From Sanguibacter antarcticus (lineage in GTDB: Bacteria; Actinomycetota; Actinomycetes; Actinomycetales; Cellulomonadaceae), in the NCBI RefSeq assembly GCF_002564005.1, contig NZ_PDJG01000001.1, positions 1,674,001 to 1,738,000 on the forward strand: DNA of 64,000 bases. The letters are read 5' to 3'. The translations under genes and the position numbers were made by a program. A model generated the notes under the pieces. It searched no databases. It saw only the letters and a program-made list of their open reading frames with translations, and was not told the DNA's origin. Shown here one piece after another: positions 15,929 to 24,287 of this stretch; the first letter of the stretch is position 1; each line of letters opens with the position of its first letter.

Positions 15929-17774
15929 TCTTCCCGACGAACCAACCGCGCACGACCTCGACCCGTGCGGTGAGCTGGTCGACGCTCGCCAGCGGCACCT
16001 CGGGGCCGCCGCTGCGCCTGCGCAGCTCGTTGTGCACGGACCCGTGCGGCTGACCGGTGCGCCGCGCCCACGCGGAGACGAGCTGGGACAGCTCTTTCCG
16101 CAGGTCCGCCGCACGCCGGTGCTCGAGCTCGCTGCGCTCTGCGGCCTTCTGGACGGACCGGCTCTTGCCGCTCAGCTGGCTCGCCTGGTGCTGCTTGAGC
16201 AACGTCGTGACCTGGTCCACGTCGAGAAGACCTGGCAGGCCGAGGAAGTCGAGCTCCTCGTCCGACCCGATGTCTGCGCCCGTCCCGAACTCGCCCCCGT
16301 CGAAGAGCACGCGGTCGAACGAGGCCTGCGCCTCGAGCATCTCAAAGGACCCCTGCTCCCCCAGGCCGTCAGACGCCTTCGAGTCCCGGTTCGCGGCCGC
16401 CATCAGGGCGTCCTCGGGGTTGTACATGTCCCCTGACTCTGCTGCGCTCAGCGGCTTGTCGAGCGCATGGTCCCGCTCGAGCTCGAGGCTGTTCGCCAGC
16501 CCGACGAGGTTCGCGACGCTCGGCAAGAAGACCGAGGCCGTCTCTCCTCGGCGGCGGGCTCGGACGAACCGGCCGACCGCCTGGGCGAAGTAGAGGGGCG
16601 TCGCGGTCGACGTCGCATAGACACCGACCGCCAGGCGTGGGACGTCGACGCCCTCGGACACCATCCGGACAGCGACCATCCAGCGCTGGTCGCCGTCGGC
16701 GAAGTCGTCGATGCGCTTGCTCGCGCCCTCGTCGTCGGAGAGCACCACCGTCGGGGACTGTCCGGTGATCCGGGCCAGGTGACCCGCGTAGGCGCGCGCG
16801 TCGGTCTGGTCTGTCGCGATGACGAGCCCGCCTGCGTCAGGGACGGTCCGTCGGACCTCGGCGAGGCGCTTGTCGGCTGCCGCGAGCACCGACGGGATCC
16901 ACTCGCCGTTCGCGTCCAGCGCGGTGCGCCACGCCTGGCTCGACATGTCCTTGGTCATGGACTCGCCGAGACGAGCGCTCACCTCGTCGCCGGCACGCGT
17001 GCGCCAGCGCATCTGCCCCGAGTAGGTGAGGAAGATCACGGGACGGACCACGCCGTCGCGCAACGCGTCGCCGTACCCGTACGTGTAGTCCGCTGCCGAC
17101 CGGCGGATGCCGTCCGGACCACGCTCGTACGTGACGAACGGGATCGCGGCCGTGTCCGACCGGAAAGGGGTCCCGGTCAGCGCGAGCCGACGCGTCGCCC
17201 CCTCGAAGGCCTCGCGGACCGCGTCGCCCCAGGACAGCGCGTCGCCGCCGTGGTGCACCTCGTCGAGGATGACGAGGGTCGGTCCGGCAGTCGTCCGAGC
17301 GGCGTGGAGCGCCGGGTTCGCCGCGATCTGGGCGTACGTGAGCGCCACGCCGTCATAGTGCGCGGCGTGCTTGCCCTGGCTGTTCTTGAAGTTCGGGTCG
17401 ATGCGGACGCCGACGCGAGCTGCCGCGTCAGCCCACTGGTGCTTGAGGTGCTCGGTCGGGGCGACGACGGTGATCCGGCGGACCACGCCGCGCTCGAGGA
17501 GATCGGTCGCGATCCGCAGAGCGAACGTCGTCTTGCCTGCGCCTGGCGTCGCCACGGCGAGAAAGTCCTTCGGGCTCTGCTCGCGATACTGGTCGAGCGC
17601 TGCCGCCTGCCAGGCGCGCAGCTTCGACGCGGTGCCCCACGGAGCACGGACCGGGAAGGTCGGTGAGAGGTGCGACGCCGCCGCCGAGGACGCCGCCTGC
17701 GGGACGGGCGCCGCCGGTGGTCTCAACGGGCTGCCGGCTGGTGTACCGGTGTGCTGGTCCTGCTCGGAGGTCAC
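15924..17774 (-). CDS. DEAD/DEAH-box superfamily 2 helicase
   Basis: The 616-residue protein has a disordered Pro/Ala-rich N-terminus (1-45), then a Walker A ATPGAGKTT (76-84), DEVH (171-174), TGTPFRS (200-206) and a C-terminal helicase half ending in the motif VI sequence QAVGRFVRARRRGE, with a charged C-terminal region of about 150 residues. It looks like the restriction-type and RadD-like branch of SF2. GTG 17774 overlaps the DUF3039 stop codon (GTGA), so the two are translated together. The nucleic acid substrate is unknown; no restriction or methylase gene is nearby. Confidence 0.88.
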   Translation of the reverse strand: MTSEQDQHTGTPAGSPLRPPAAPVPQAASSAAASHLSPTFPVRAPWGTASKLRAWQAAALDQYREQSPKDFLAVATPGAGKTTFALRIATDLLERGVVRRITVVAPTEHLKHQWADAAARVGVRIDPNFKNSQGKHAAHYDGVALTYAQIAANPALHAARTTAGPTLVILDEVHHGGDALSWGDAVREAFEGATRRLALTGTPFRSDTAAIPFVTYERGPDGIRRSAADYTYGYGDALRDGVVRPVIFLTYSGQMRWRTRAGDEVSARLGESMTKDMSSQAWRTALDANGEWIPSVLAAADKRLAEVRRTVPDAGGLVIATDQTDARAYAGHLARITGQSPTVVLSDDEGASKRIDDFADGDQRWMVAVRMVSEGVDVPRLAVGVYATSTATPLYFAQAVGRFVRARRRGETASVFLPSVANLVGLANSLELERDHALDKPLSAAESGDMYNPEDALMAAANRDSKASDGLGEQGSFEMLEAQASFDRVLFDGGEFGTGADIGSDEELDFLGLPGLLDVDQVTTLLKQHQASQLSGKSRSVQKAAERSELEHRRAADLRKELSQLVSAWARRTGQPHGSVHNELRRRSGGPEVPLASVDQLTARVEVVRGWFVGKK

Positions 17775-18112
17775 GTGCCGCTGTCGCCTGAGCCCGAGCC
17801 GGGCTCGTCGTCCTGCGGCTTGCGAAGACCGTCGTAGATCTCCTGGCAGATCGGGCAGACCGGGAACTTCTTCGGGTCGCGACCCGGCACCCAGACCTTC
17901 CCGCACAGGGCGATGACCGGCTTGCCGCTCAGTGCCGAGTCCATGATCTTGTTCTTGCGGACGTAGTGCGCGAAGCGCTCGTGGTCGCCCGGCTCGACCT
18001 CTTCACGCGTCTCGCTGCGTTCGAGGACGCTGGTCGACGTGCCGGTGCCGGAGTCTCCCGGGTTGTCGAACGGATCGAGGGGTCCGGTGCTCATCGACGG
18101 GGATTCGTTCAT
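17771..18112 (-). CDS. DUF3039 protein with cysteine motif
   Basis: The 113-residue protein has an acidic low-complexity N-terminal half and a conserved C-terminal half with HYVRKNKIMDSALSGKPVIALCG and PVCPICQEIYDGL. The cysteines (C, then CPxC) suggest a zinc site. The family is actinobacterial and of unknown function. ATG 18112 has TAGACT (18125-18120) ending 7 nt upstream, so it is predicted leaderless. It is coupled by GTGA to the downstream helicase, which suggests a helicase partner or accessory protein. Confidence 0.82.
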   Translation of the reverse strand: MNESPSMSTGPLDPFDNPGDSGTGTSTSVLERSETREEVEPGDHERFAHYVRKNKIMDSALSGKPVIALCGKVWVPGRDPKKFPVCPICQEIYDGLRKPQDDEPGSGSGDSGT

Positions 18113-18134
18113 AGGTGCGAGTCTACGTGCGGCC

Positions 18135-19355
18135 TCAAGAGACCCCCAACTGCCGCGCGAGGACTGCTGCCACCGCGCCTGCCAGGACGTCGTCCTGCGG
18201 ACGGACAGCCATCCGGACCCGGAAGTCGTTCCCGATCGCCGCCATCGTGCGGTCTTGGACGGTCTGCTGAGCGGTCTCTCGCACGATCCCGTCGAGGAGG
18301 TCGACCGGTCCGCTGAGCACCACCTCAGCCAGGTTGAGCGTGGCGACGACCGGGGCCAGAGCGGTGCCCAGGAGCGTTCCGACCTCCGCTCGCACCTGCG
18401 TGCCCGCCCCCTCGTCGAGCCCCACGAGGCGTGCGCGGAGCGCACTGGCCGACAGCACCGTCTCGAGACAGCCTGTCCGCCCGCAGTGGCACTCGAGACC
18501 TCCTTCCTCGACCACACGGACGTGACCGATCTCACCGGCTGCGTCCCCGTGGCCGCGGACCTGGACACCGTCGAGGACGACGCCCGCGCCGACCCCCTCG
18601 CGGACCATGAGCACCATGAGACCTGCGCCGTCAGCACCGCCGTAGGTGAACTCGCTGAGGACGGTCGCGTTCGCGTCGTTGACCACGTGGACAGGCAGCC
18701 CGAGCGCCTCGGTGAGACGCTCGCCGAGCGCGACACCGAACCACCCACGGCTCGGTGCCTGCGTGACGTCACCGGTAGCGGTGATGACTCCTGGCGCCGC
18801 GATCCCCACACCGATGACCGGCCGTGTCGCTGCCGCGACGAGCAGCCGTGCGAAGCGGGTGACGAACCCGACGAGCTCGTCGCCGGTCCGACCGTCGATC
18901 GGCAACGACCGCCGGACGACGAACTCGCCCGTGAGGTCGACGACGCCCCCGATGAGGTCCGGGCCCGTCCCCACATCGATCGTGACGACCTGGAAGGCTG
19001 TGAACCGCAGCCCCAAGAGGATCGCCGGCTTCCCGACGCGTCCCTCCATCCGGGTCCCCAGCTCCTCGACCAGACCCGCGGCCAGGAGGACCGTCACGAG
19101 GTCGGAGATCGTCACCCGGGTCAGGCCGGTCGCGCGCGCGAGGTCTGCACGGGACGTGTGCCCCTCGTGGAACAGGTGCTTGAGCACCAGAGCACGGTTG
19201 TGCGCGCGGGCATGCTCCGGAAGCACCTTGTCGCTCGGTCGCAGAGCAGCGGTGGCTGCCCGCCACCCCCCGTCGACCCCCTCGTCCCCCATAGTTCCCA
19301 GTGGACCGGCCACCGGGAGCCGTGTCAAGGCGCCTCGCACGCCACCCCACGTCAC
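18135..19355 (-). CDS. ROK-family transcriptional regulator
   Basis: The 406-residue protein joins an N-terminal winged helix (about 45-100, SRADLARATGLTRVTISDLV) to a ROK sugar-kinase-like domain with the zinc motif CHCGRTGCLE and GEIGHVRV. NagC/Mlc/XylR-type ROK regulators repress sugar-use genes and respond to a sugar or sugar phosphate. GTG 19355 has TACCGT about 9 nt upstream; an ATG at 19292 (385 residues) is the alternative start, since the first 20 residues look non-conserved. It is divergent from the DUF4349 gene. Its target is unknown; the glucanase genes are candidates only by theme. Confidence 0.85.
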   Translation of the reverse strand: MTWGGVRGALTRLPVAGPLGTMGDEGVDGGWRAATAALRPSDKVLPEHARAHNRALVLKHLFHEGHTSRADLARATGLTRVTISDLVTVLLAAGLVEELGTRMEGRVGKPAILLGLRFTAFQVVTIDVGTGPDLIGGVVDLTGEFVVRRSLPIDGRTGDELVGFVTRFARLLVAAATRPVIGVGIAAPGVITATGDVTQAPSRGWFGVALGERLTEALGLPVHVVNDANATVLSEFTYGGADGAGLMVLMVREGVGAGVVLDGVQVRGHGDAAGEIGHVRVVEEGGLECHCGRTGCLETVLSASALRARLVGLDEGAGTQVRAEVGTLLGTALAPVVATLNLAEVVLSGPVDLLDGIVRETAQQTVQDRTMAAIGNDFRVRMAVRPQDDVLAGAVAAVLARQLGVS

Positions 19356-19428
19356 ATCTCGCTCACGGTACGGTCACGAACCGGTCATCCGGCCCTGTCG
19401 TGCGGACGCTCCTGCCTAGGCTCGGACG

Positions 19429-20382
19429 ATGACCCGTCCGCTGGCCGCTTCTCGTCGCCCTTCCACCGTGCCCCGCCTCCTCGTCGTCTTCACCTCCGGG
19501 CTCGTCGCCGCAGGCCTCCTCGCGGGCTGTTCGAGCAGCGGCACGCAGGACAGCGCGTCCGTGGCGCAGGAGGTCGACCAGCAGGCCGTCGGCGGCGTGG
19601 ACGGCCTGGCTGCCGATGCTGCAGCCAGCGCCAGCGACGCCCGCAGCGTCGTCGAGACCACCCAGCAGATGGTGACCACGGGCACCGTGGAGGTCGTCGT
19701 CGACGACCCGGTCGCCGCAGCCGAGGAGATCAGCGCGCTCGTCGAGCAGGCCGGAGGACGGACCGAGCAGCGCAACCAGCAGGTACGCACCGAGACGTCC
19801 GAGCCGCGCGCCGACCTCACCGTGCGCGTCCCCGCCGACAAGGTCACCCCGACGATCACCGCGCTGGGCGACGTCGGGACCGTCGAGGCGACCCGCATCA
19901 GCTCGACCGACGTCGGCGGGCAGGCCCGCGACCTCGACGCGCGGATCAAGGCGCTCCAGACCTCCACGACCCGGCTCGAGACCCTCATGAGCACCGCTGA
20001 GACGACCGCAGACCTGCTCGACGCAGAATCCACCCTCACCGCACGCCAGGGCGACCTCGAGAGCCTCCAGGCACAGCTCAACGCGCTCGCCGACCAGGTC
20101 GACCTCTCGACCCTCGTCATCACGCTGACGACCGAGCCGACCACGCCCGACACCGAGACCCCGACGTTCTGGGAGGCGCTCGCCACCGGGTGGGGCGCGC
20201 TCGTGGCCACCGCGACGACGGTCGTCGTCATCGTCGGTGTCCTGCTCCCGTGGCTGGCGACGCTGGCGGTGATCGCGCTCCTCGTCCGCTGGCTGGTCCG
20301 TCGGCTGCGCACACGCCGCACGATGGTGCCCTCGCCGCAGCCACGAGACCCTGCCCGACCGCCGAGCGACATGCACGCGTAG
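19429..20382 (+). CDS. DUF4349 lipoprotein with C-terminal membrane helix
   Basis: The 317-residue protein has a lipoprotein signal with lipobox LLAGC (Cys at about 34), then a DUF4349 region: LTVRVPADKVTPTITALGDVGTVEATRISSTDV followed by a long helical coiled coil (about 165-225). A membrane helix at about 250-280 and a basic cytoplasmic tail follow. The protein would be anchored at both ends on the outer face of the membrane. TAGGCT (19417-19422) ends 6 nt before the ATG, which fixes the start. Function unknown; the family is common in Gram-positive cell envelopes. Confidence 0.85.
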   Translation: MTRPLAASRRPSTVPRLLVVFTSGLVAAGLLAGCSSSGTQDSASVAQEVDQQAVGGVDGLAADAAASASDARSVVETTQQMVTTGTVEVVVDDPVAAAEEISALVEQAGGRTEQRNQQVRTETSEPRADLTVRVPADKVTPTITALGDVGTVEATRISSTDVGGQARDLDARIKALQTSTTRLETLMSTAETTADLLDAESTLTARQGDLESLQAQLNALADQVDLSTLVITLTTEPTTPDTETPTFWEALATGWGALVATATTVVVIVGVLLPWLATLAVIALLVRWLVRRLRTRRTMVPSPQPRDPARPPSDMHA

Positions 20383-20425
20383 CCTGAGCACCCAGGCAGG
20401 TCACACCCGCGAACAGGAGCCCACC

Positions 20426-20809
20426 GTGCACGACGCAGGAACGCACGCGCGCGTGGACAGCTGGGTCTGGGCGGTCCGCCTCTTCCGCACCCGCACGCTC
20501 GCGTCCGCCGCGTGCCGCGCCGGCCACGTGAAGGTCAACGGAGAGAAGGCAAAGGCCGCGACCTCGGTGCGGGTCGGGGACGAGGTCCGCGTCCGCGGCG
20601 ACGGCCCCGAGCGGATCGTCGACGTCTCCCGGATCGTCGTCAAGCGGGTGGGCGCGACGGTCGCCGCCGAGTGCCTCGTCGACCGCTCACCACCGCCTCC
20701 GACCCGCGAAGAGGTGGCGGCAGTCCCCTATCGTGACCGCGGCGCTGGTCGGCCGACCAAACGAGAGCGCCGCCAGATCGACGAGATGCGGGGGCGCCAC
20801 GGCGTCTAG
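20426..20809 (+). CDS. S4-domain RNA-binding protein (Hsp15/HslR-like)
   Basis: The 127-residue basic protein opens with an S4 domain: VDSWVWAVRLFRTRTLASAACRAGHVKVNG followed by the beta turn VRVGDEVRV. This is the layout of the heat-shock protein Hsp15, which binds 50S subunits carrying a stalled peptidyl-tRNA. The C-terminal tail is rich in Arg and Lys (RPTKRERRQIDEMRGRHG). GTG 20426 has AGGAG upstream. It lies 44 bp after the DUF4349 gene and may be cotranscribed with it. Confidence 0.85.
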   Translation: MHDAGTHARVDSWVWAVRLFRTRTLASAACRAGHVKVNGEKAKAATSVRVGDEVRVRGDGPERIVDVSRIVVKRVGATVAAECLVDRSPPPPTREEVAAVPYRDRGAGRPTKRERRQIDEMRGRHGV

Positions 20810-20876
20810 GTCTCGTGCCCCGCTGAACCATCAGGACGGTCGGCTCTGTCGGAGCGGACGGTCCTCAGGCGAAGAC

Positions 20877-21803
20877 TCAGGCGAAACCGCCGACGTACAC
20901 GCCGCTGGCCTCGAGCTCCTCGAGCCCGGACGTCTCCGACGGGTCCGACCCCGTGAAGTCGACCCCGAGCAGAGCCGGCAGATCACGGAGCTGTGTCACG
21001 TCGGTCAGCGGGTTGCCACCGATCCACAGCTCGTCGAGCACGGGAAACCCTGTGAAGGCGGACGCGTCGGGGATCGTGTTGTCGGTGACGTCGAGCATGA
21101 CGAGCACGGGCAGGTCCGCGAGCGGCCCGACGTCGGCCACCACGTTGCGCCTGGCCACCAGCCGGTTGAGGGCCTGGAGGTCGCCGAGCGGCGAGAGGTC
21201 GGAGACCTGGTTGCCGGTGATGTCGAGCTCGACGAGCCCGTGGAGAGCCGCAAGAGGTCCGATGTCACGGATCGCGTTGTCGGCGAGGCCGAGGAAGCGC
21301 ACCGTCGTGAGGTCTTCCAGCGGGGAGAGGTCCTGGATCTCGTTGCCAGAGAGGCCGAGGTCGGTGAGCACCGGGAGGTCCCGCAGCGAGGCGAGGGAGC
21401 TCACTCTGGTGTTCGTCAGGGTCAGCCTGCCCAGCTTCGCGTGGCCAGCGAGCGGGCCGAGCTCCCTCACCGCGTTCCCGGACAGGTCCACGCCGGCGAG
21501 CGAGGTGAGTCGCTCGATCCCGGCGAGATCGACGATGGACTGCGCCGGGAGCGCTGCCGGGTCGTTCGCGACAGTGCGGTCGACCCGGCAGGACAGGGTG
21601 AGGACACTGTCGAGCTCGTCCTCCGACACAGCGTCCTCGGGAGAGTCGACATCGAGCGACTCGGCGACGCAGGCAGCGAGGGCCGGGTCGGGGAAGAGAT
21701 CTGTGAGCGACGTCTTCGACGCCAGCAGGGAGCACCCGGCGAGAGACGAGGCGCCGAGCGCGGCGAGCAGGACGACGACAGGAGCTCTGTGCACGACGAC
21801 CAT
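20877..21803 (-). CDS. Leucine-rich-repeat lipoprotein (internalin-like)
   Basis: The 308-residue secreted protein has a lipoprotein signal with lipobox SLAGC (Cys at about 24), a short N-terminal domain, and about nine leucine-rich repeats of 20-22 residues of the SDS22/internalin type, such as LTDLGLSGNEIQDLSPLEDL and LVELDITGNQVSDLSPLGDL. Such solenoids bind proteins. It has no LPXTG or other sorting signal. The start lies 1 nt after the rlmC stop codon (TAG-C-ATG), so it is likely translated with that RNA methylase; the pairing is unexpected. The ligand is unknown. Confidence 0.85.
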   Translation of the reverse strand: MVVVHRAPVVVLLAALGASSLAGCSLLASKTSLTDLFPDPALAACVAESLDVDSPEDAVSEDELDSVLTLSCRVDRTVANDPAALPAQSIVDLAGIERLTSLAGVDLSGNAVRELGPLAGHAKLGRLTLTNTRVSSLASLRDLPVLTDLGLSGNEIQDLSPLEDLTTVRFLGLADNAIRDIGPLAALHGLVELDITGNQVSDLSPLGDLQALNRLVARRNVVADVGPLADLPVLVMLDVTDNTIPDASAFTGFPVLDELWIGGNPLTDVTQLRDLPALLGVDFTGSDPSETSGLEELEASGVYVGGFA

Positions 21804-21804
21804 G

Positions 21805-22980
21805 CTACGAGTGGACCCGTTCGAGGAGCATGACGACCTCGTAGTGGCGGGTCTGCGGAAACATGTCGAGCACCCGCGCCCGGCGGGGGCGCAGCGACGG
21901 CATGGCCGCGAGGTCGCGAGCGAGCGAGCCGGAGTGACAGCTCGAGTAGATGACGTGCTGCACGTTCGACTGCTCCAACCACGCGCACAGCTCTGCCCCG
22001 ATGCCTCGCCGGGGAGGATTGACGATGACGAGGTCGGGCGCCGGGACGACGGACGTGGCACCTGCGTCGCGTGCGAAGACTGTCGCGTCCCCGGTCGCGA
22101 ACGCGACCCTGTCGAGCCCTGCCTCGCGGGCGCTGAGCGTCGCGCTCGCGATCGCCTCGCTGCTCACCTCGATGCCGACGACGTCCCTGTCGGCTGTCGC
22201 GCCGCTGGCGTCCGTCGCGCAGTGCAGGGCGAACCCGCCGACTCCGCAGTAGAGGTCCCACACCGTGGCGGGCGCGAGCTCGTCGACCCACTGCTGAGCC
22301 TGCCGGTAGAGCGCTGCGGCGACGTCGGTGTTCGTCTGGAAGAAGCTCTGAGGGCGCAGGTGCATGTCGATGCCGTTGAGACGCATCGTGAGCGTCTCGT
22401 GCTCGGTGAGCAGGATCTCCGTCTCACCTTCGACGACCGCCTTGTGCTCCGGCTGGAGGTTGACGGACACGACCGCGAGGGCAGGCAGCGCTGCCTGCAG
22501 AGCAGGAAGGTGCTTGCGGATCCGCGTCACGGCCTCTTGAGAACGCAGGACGAAGCGGAGCATGAGCTCACCGTCGGGCGACTGCGTGACAAGGAGGAGC
22601 TTCAGCTCACCGGCGCGCCGAGCGACGTCGTACGGCTCGATGGCTGCCCGCGTGATGAAGTCGGCGAGCAGCGGAAGAATCTCGGTGAGCGACGGCGGGT
22701 AGAGCGGGCAGCTACGCAGGTCGACGCCCAGCAGCGTCTCGTCGAGGATGCCGAGCGTCGGCGCAGCGACCGTGCCACCGACGACCATCTTCGCCTTGTT
22801 GCGAAACCCGGACTCCGCGCTGGCGACAGGCGCCGACCAGACGAGGTCGTCGCTGCCGACCGCCACGTCGCCGAGCACGTGCTCGCAGTGCGTCTGCTTG
22901 CCCGCGAGCTGGTCGGCGTACGGCTGCTCGATGAGCGTGCACGAACGGCACCGTTCCGCGACGTAGTACGAGCAGTGCAT
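21805..22980 (-). CDS. rlmC: 23S rRNA (uracil-C5)-methyltransferase, RlmC type
   Basis: The 391-residue protein has the N-terminal iron-sulfur cysteines of the RumB/RlmC class (MHCSYYVAERCRSCTLIEQ, then a fourth Cys in THCEH), QSFFQTNTDVA, the SAM motif WDLYCGVGGFALHCA, VNPPRRGIG and the catalytic region IYSSCHSGSLARDL. It methylates a uracil at C5 in 23S rRNA, U747 in E. coli RlmC; TrmA/RlmD relatives are possible but the length and cysteine pattern favour RlmC. The ATG has TAGGCT (22993-22988) ending 7 nt upstream, so it is predicted leaderless. Confidence 0.9.
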   Translation of the reverse strand: MHCSYYVAERCRSCTLIEQPYADQLAGKQTHCEHVLGDVAVGSDDLVWSAPVASAESGFRNKAKMVVGGTVAAPTLGILDETLLGVDLRSCPLYPPSLTEILPLLADFITRAAIEPYDVARRAGELKLLLVTQSPDGELMLRFVLRSQEAVTRIRKHLPALQAALPALAVVSVNLQPEHKAVVEGETEILLTEHETLTMRLNGIDMHLRPQSFFQTNTDVAAALYRQAQQWVDELAPATVWDLYCGVGGFALHCATDASGATADRDVVGIEVSSEAIASATLSAREAGLDRVAFATGDATVFARDAGATSVVPAPDLVIVNPPRRGIGAELCAWLEQSNVQHVIYSSCHSGSLARDLAAMPSLRPRRARVLDMFPQTRHYEVVMLLERVHS

Positions 22981-23045
22981 GCGTCCGAGCCTACGGGACC
23001 AGGGCTCCCGAGCTGCCCCAGAGGAACAGACGGGAGGATGCAGAC

Positions 23046-23083
23046 GTCAGAAGGCCGCCCTCCGTAGAGGGCGGCCTTCTGAC
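23046..23083 (-). terminator. Terminator hairpin after ssrA
   Basis: A perfect 17-bp stem (23046-23062 with 23067-23083) with a 4-nt loop lies 18 bp past the tmRNA 3' end. It also stands upstream of rlmC on the same strand and so isolates that gene. Confidence 0.85.
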
Positions 23084-23100
23084 GATCACACAGGGTGCTC

Positions 23101-23468
23101 TGGTGGAGGTGCGGGGAATCGAACCCCGGTCCGGTGACGCAAATCCACGACTTCTCCGGGCGCAGTCTGCTATGGAATTTCTCGGCCCCAGCACTCACGC
23201 AGACAAGCTGCTGACAGGCCCAGTCGTCTAAAAGTCCCTGTGACGCCAACGACGAACGTCACAAGCAGTGGCTTCCTAGATGACGCTAGGAACCAGAGCG
23301 GAAGCTACCCTGGGCTAACGGACTTCAGGACTCGCTCAAGCGGCGAGTGCGAAGTCGGTGCGCTTGGAATCGGCACCTATTGATTTGCAGGGAGCGTTTA
23401 CGAGATAACCCCACATCCTCGGCCCGCTTCTCGTGTAAACACGACCACCGTCGAAACCGATCACCCCC
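23101..23468 (-). ncRNA. ssrA: Transfer-messenger RNA
   Basis: The 368-nt RNA begins GGGGGTGATCGGTTTCGAC and ends in a tRNA-like T arm (CCGGGG-TTCGATT-CCCCGC) and encoded CCA. The 5' GGGGGTG pairs with the 3' CACCTCC to form the acceptor stem. The resume codon is GCC at 23374-23372 and the tag reads ADSKRTDFALAA, followed by TGA at 23338-23336; the end ALAA is the usual Clp degron. It frees stalled ribosomes together with SmpB, encoded just upstream. Confidence 0.97.
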
Positions 23469-23592
23469 TGTGCAGTTGTCAACCATCCGCCGCACGGTTG
23501 TGATGCCGTAGCGCCGAACAGGTCCAGCCTACTGGATGAACACCTCGGACGGCGCGCTTATTTCCAGCCTGCTCGTCAGCGGCTGCCGAGCG

Positions 23593-24117
23593 TCAGCGGA
23601 TCTCGCGGGCCCGCATCGCCCGCTGAGCCTCACGGTTGTCCTGCTGCTCGCGCAGCGTCTGGCGCTTGTCGTACTCCTTCTTTCCTCGGGCGAGGGCGAT
23701 CTCGACCTTCGCCCGCCCGTCGAGGAAGTACATCTGGAGCGGGACGATCGTGTAGCCCTTCTCCCGCGTGTGCTGCTCGAGCGTCTCGATCTCGTGGCGG
23801 TGGAGCAAGAGCTTGCGCTTGCGCCGTGGCGCATGGTTGGTCCAGGTTCCGTGGGCGTACTCGGAGATGTGCGCTCCCTCGAGCCACACCTCACCACCGT
23901 CGAGAGCGCAGTAGCCGTCGACGAGCGAGGCGCGCCCGGCGCGCAGCGCCTTGACCTCGGTCCCGGACAGGACCATGCCCGCCTCGAAGACGTCCTCGAT
24001 GGCGTAGTCGTGCCGCGCCTTCTTGTTGCTCGCGATGAGCTTGCGCACAGGAACAGGTCCCGACAGCTTCTTGGGGTGCTGCTTCGAGCCGTCCGGCACC
24101 ATGTACATCTTGGCCAT
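23593..24117 (-). CDS. smpB: SsrA-binding protein
   Basis: The 174-residue protein has the SmpB beta-barrel sequences [27 protein letters not shown] and [24 protein letters not shown], and the basic C-terminal tail [21 protein letters not shown] that enters the mRNA channel. It is longer at the N-terminus than E. coli SmpB. ATG 24117 was chosen because GGAGGT lies 9 nt upstream; an in-frame GTG at 24126 is too close to that site. It stands directly before ssrA on the same strand. Confidence 0.95.
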   Translation of the reverse strand: MAKMYMVPDGSKQHPKKLSGPVPVRKLIASNKKARHDYAIEDVFEAGMVLSGTEVKALRAGRASLVDGYCALDGGEVWLEGAHISEYAHGTWTNHAPRRKRKLLLHRHEIETLEQHTREKGYTIVPLQMYFLDGRAKVEIALARGKKEYDKRQTLREQQDNREAQRAMRAREIR

Positions 24118-24287
24118 GACCGTCACACCTCCAGGTCGTCGTCAGGGTCGTCCCGCCGCTGCTGTCGTTGCACCGGGTGCGGCCACAGAGGACCACGGAC
24201 GGTGCAAGCGTAGATCACGGCCCTTCGACGCACGAACTCTTTACGACCGCTCCGCTCAGGGCGCAGCGGGACGGCCCTGCACGTGCC

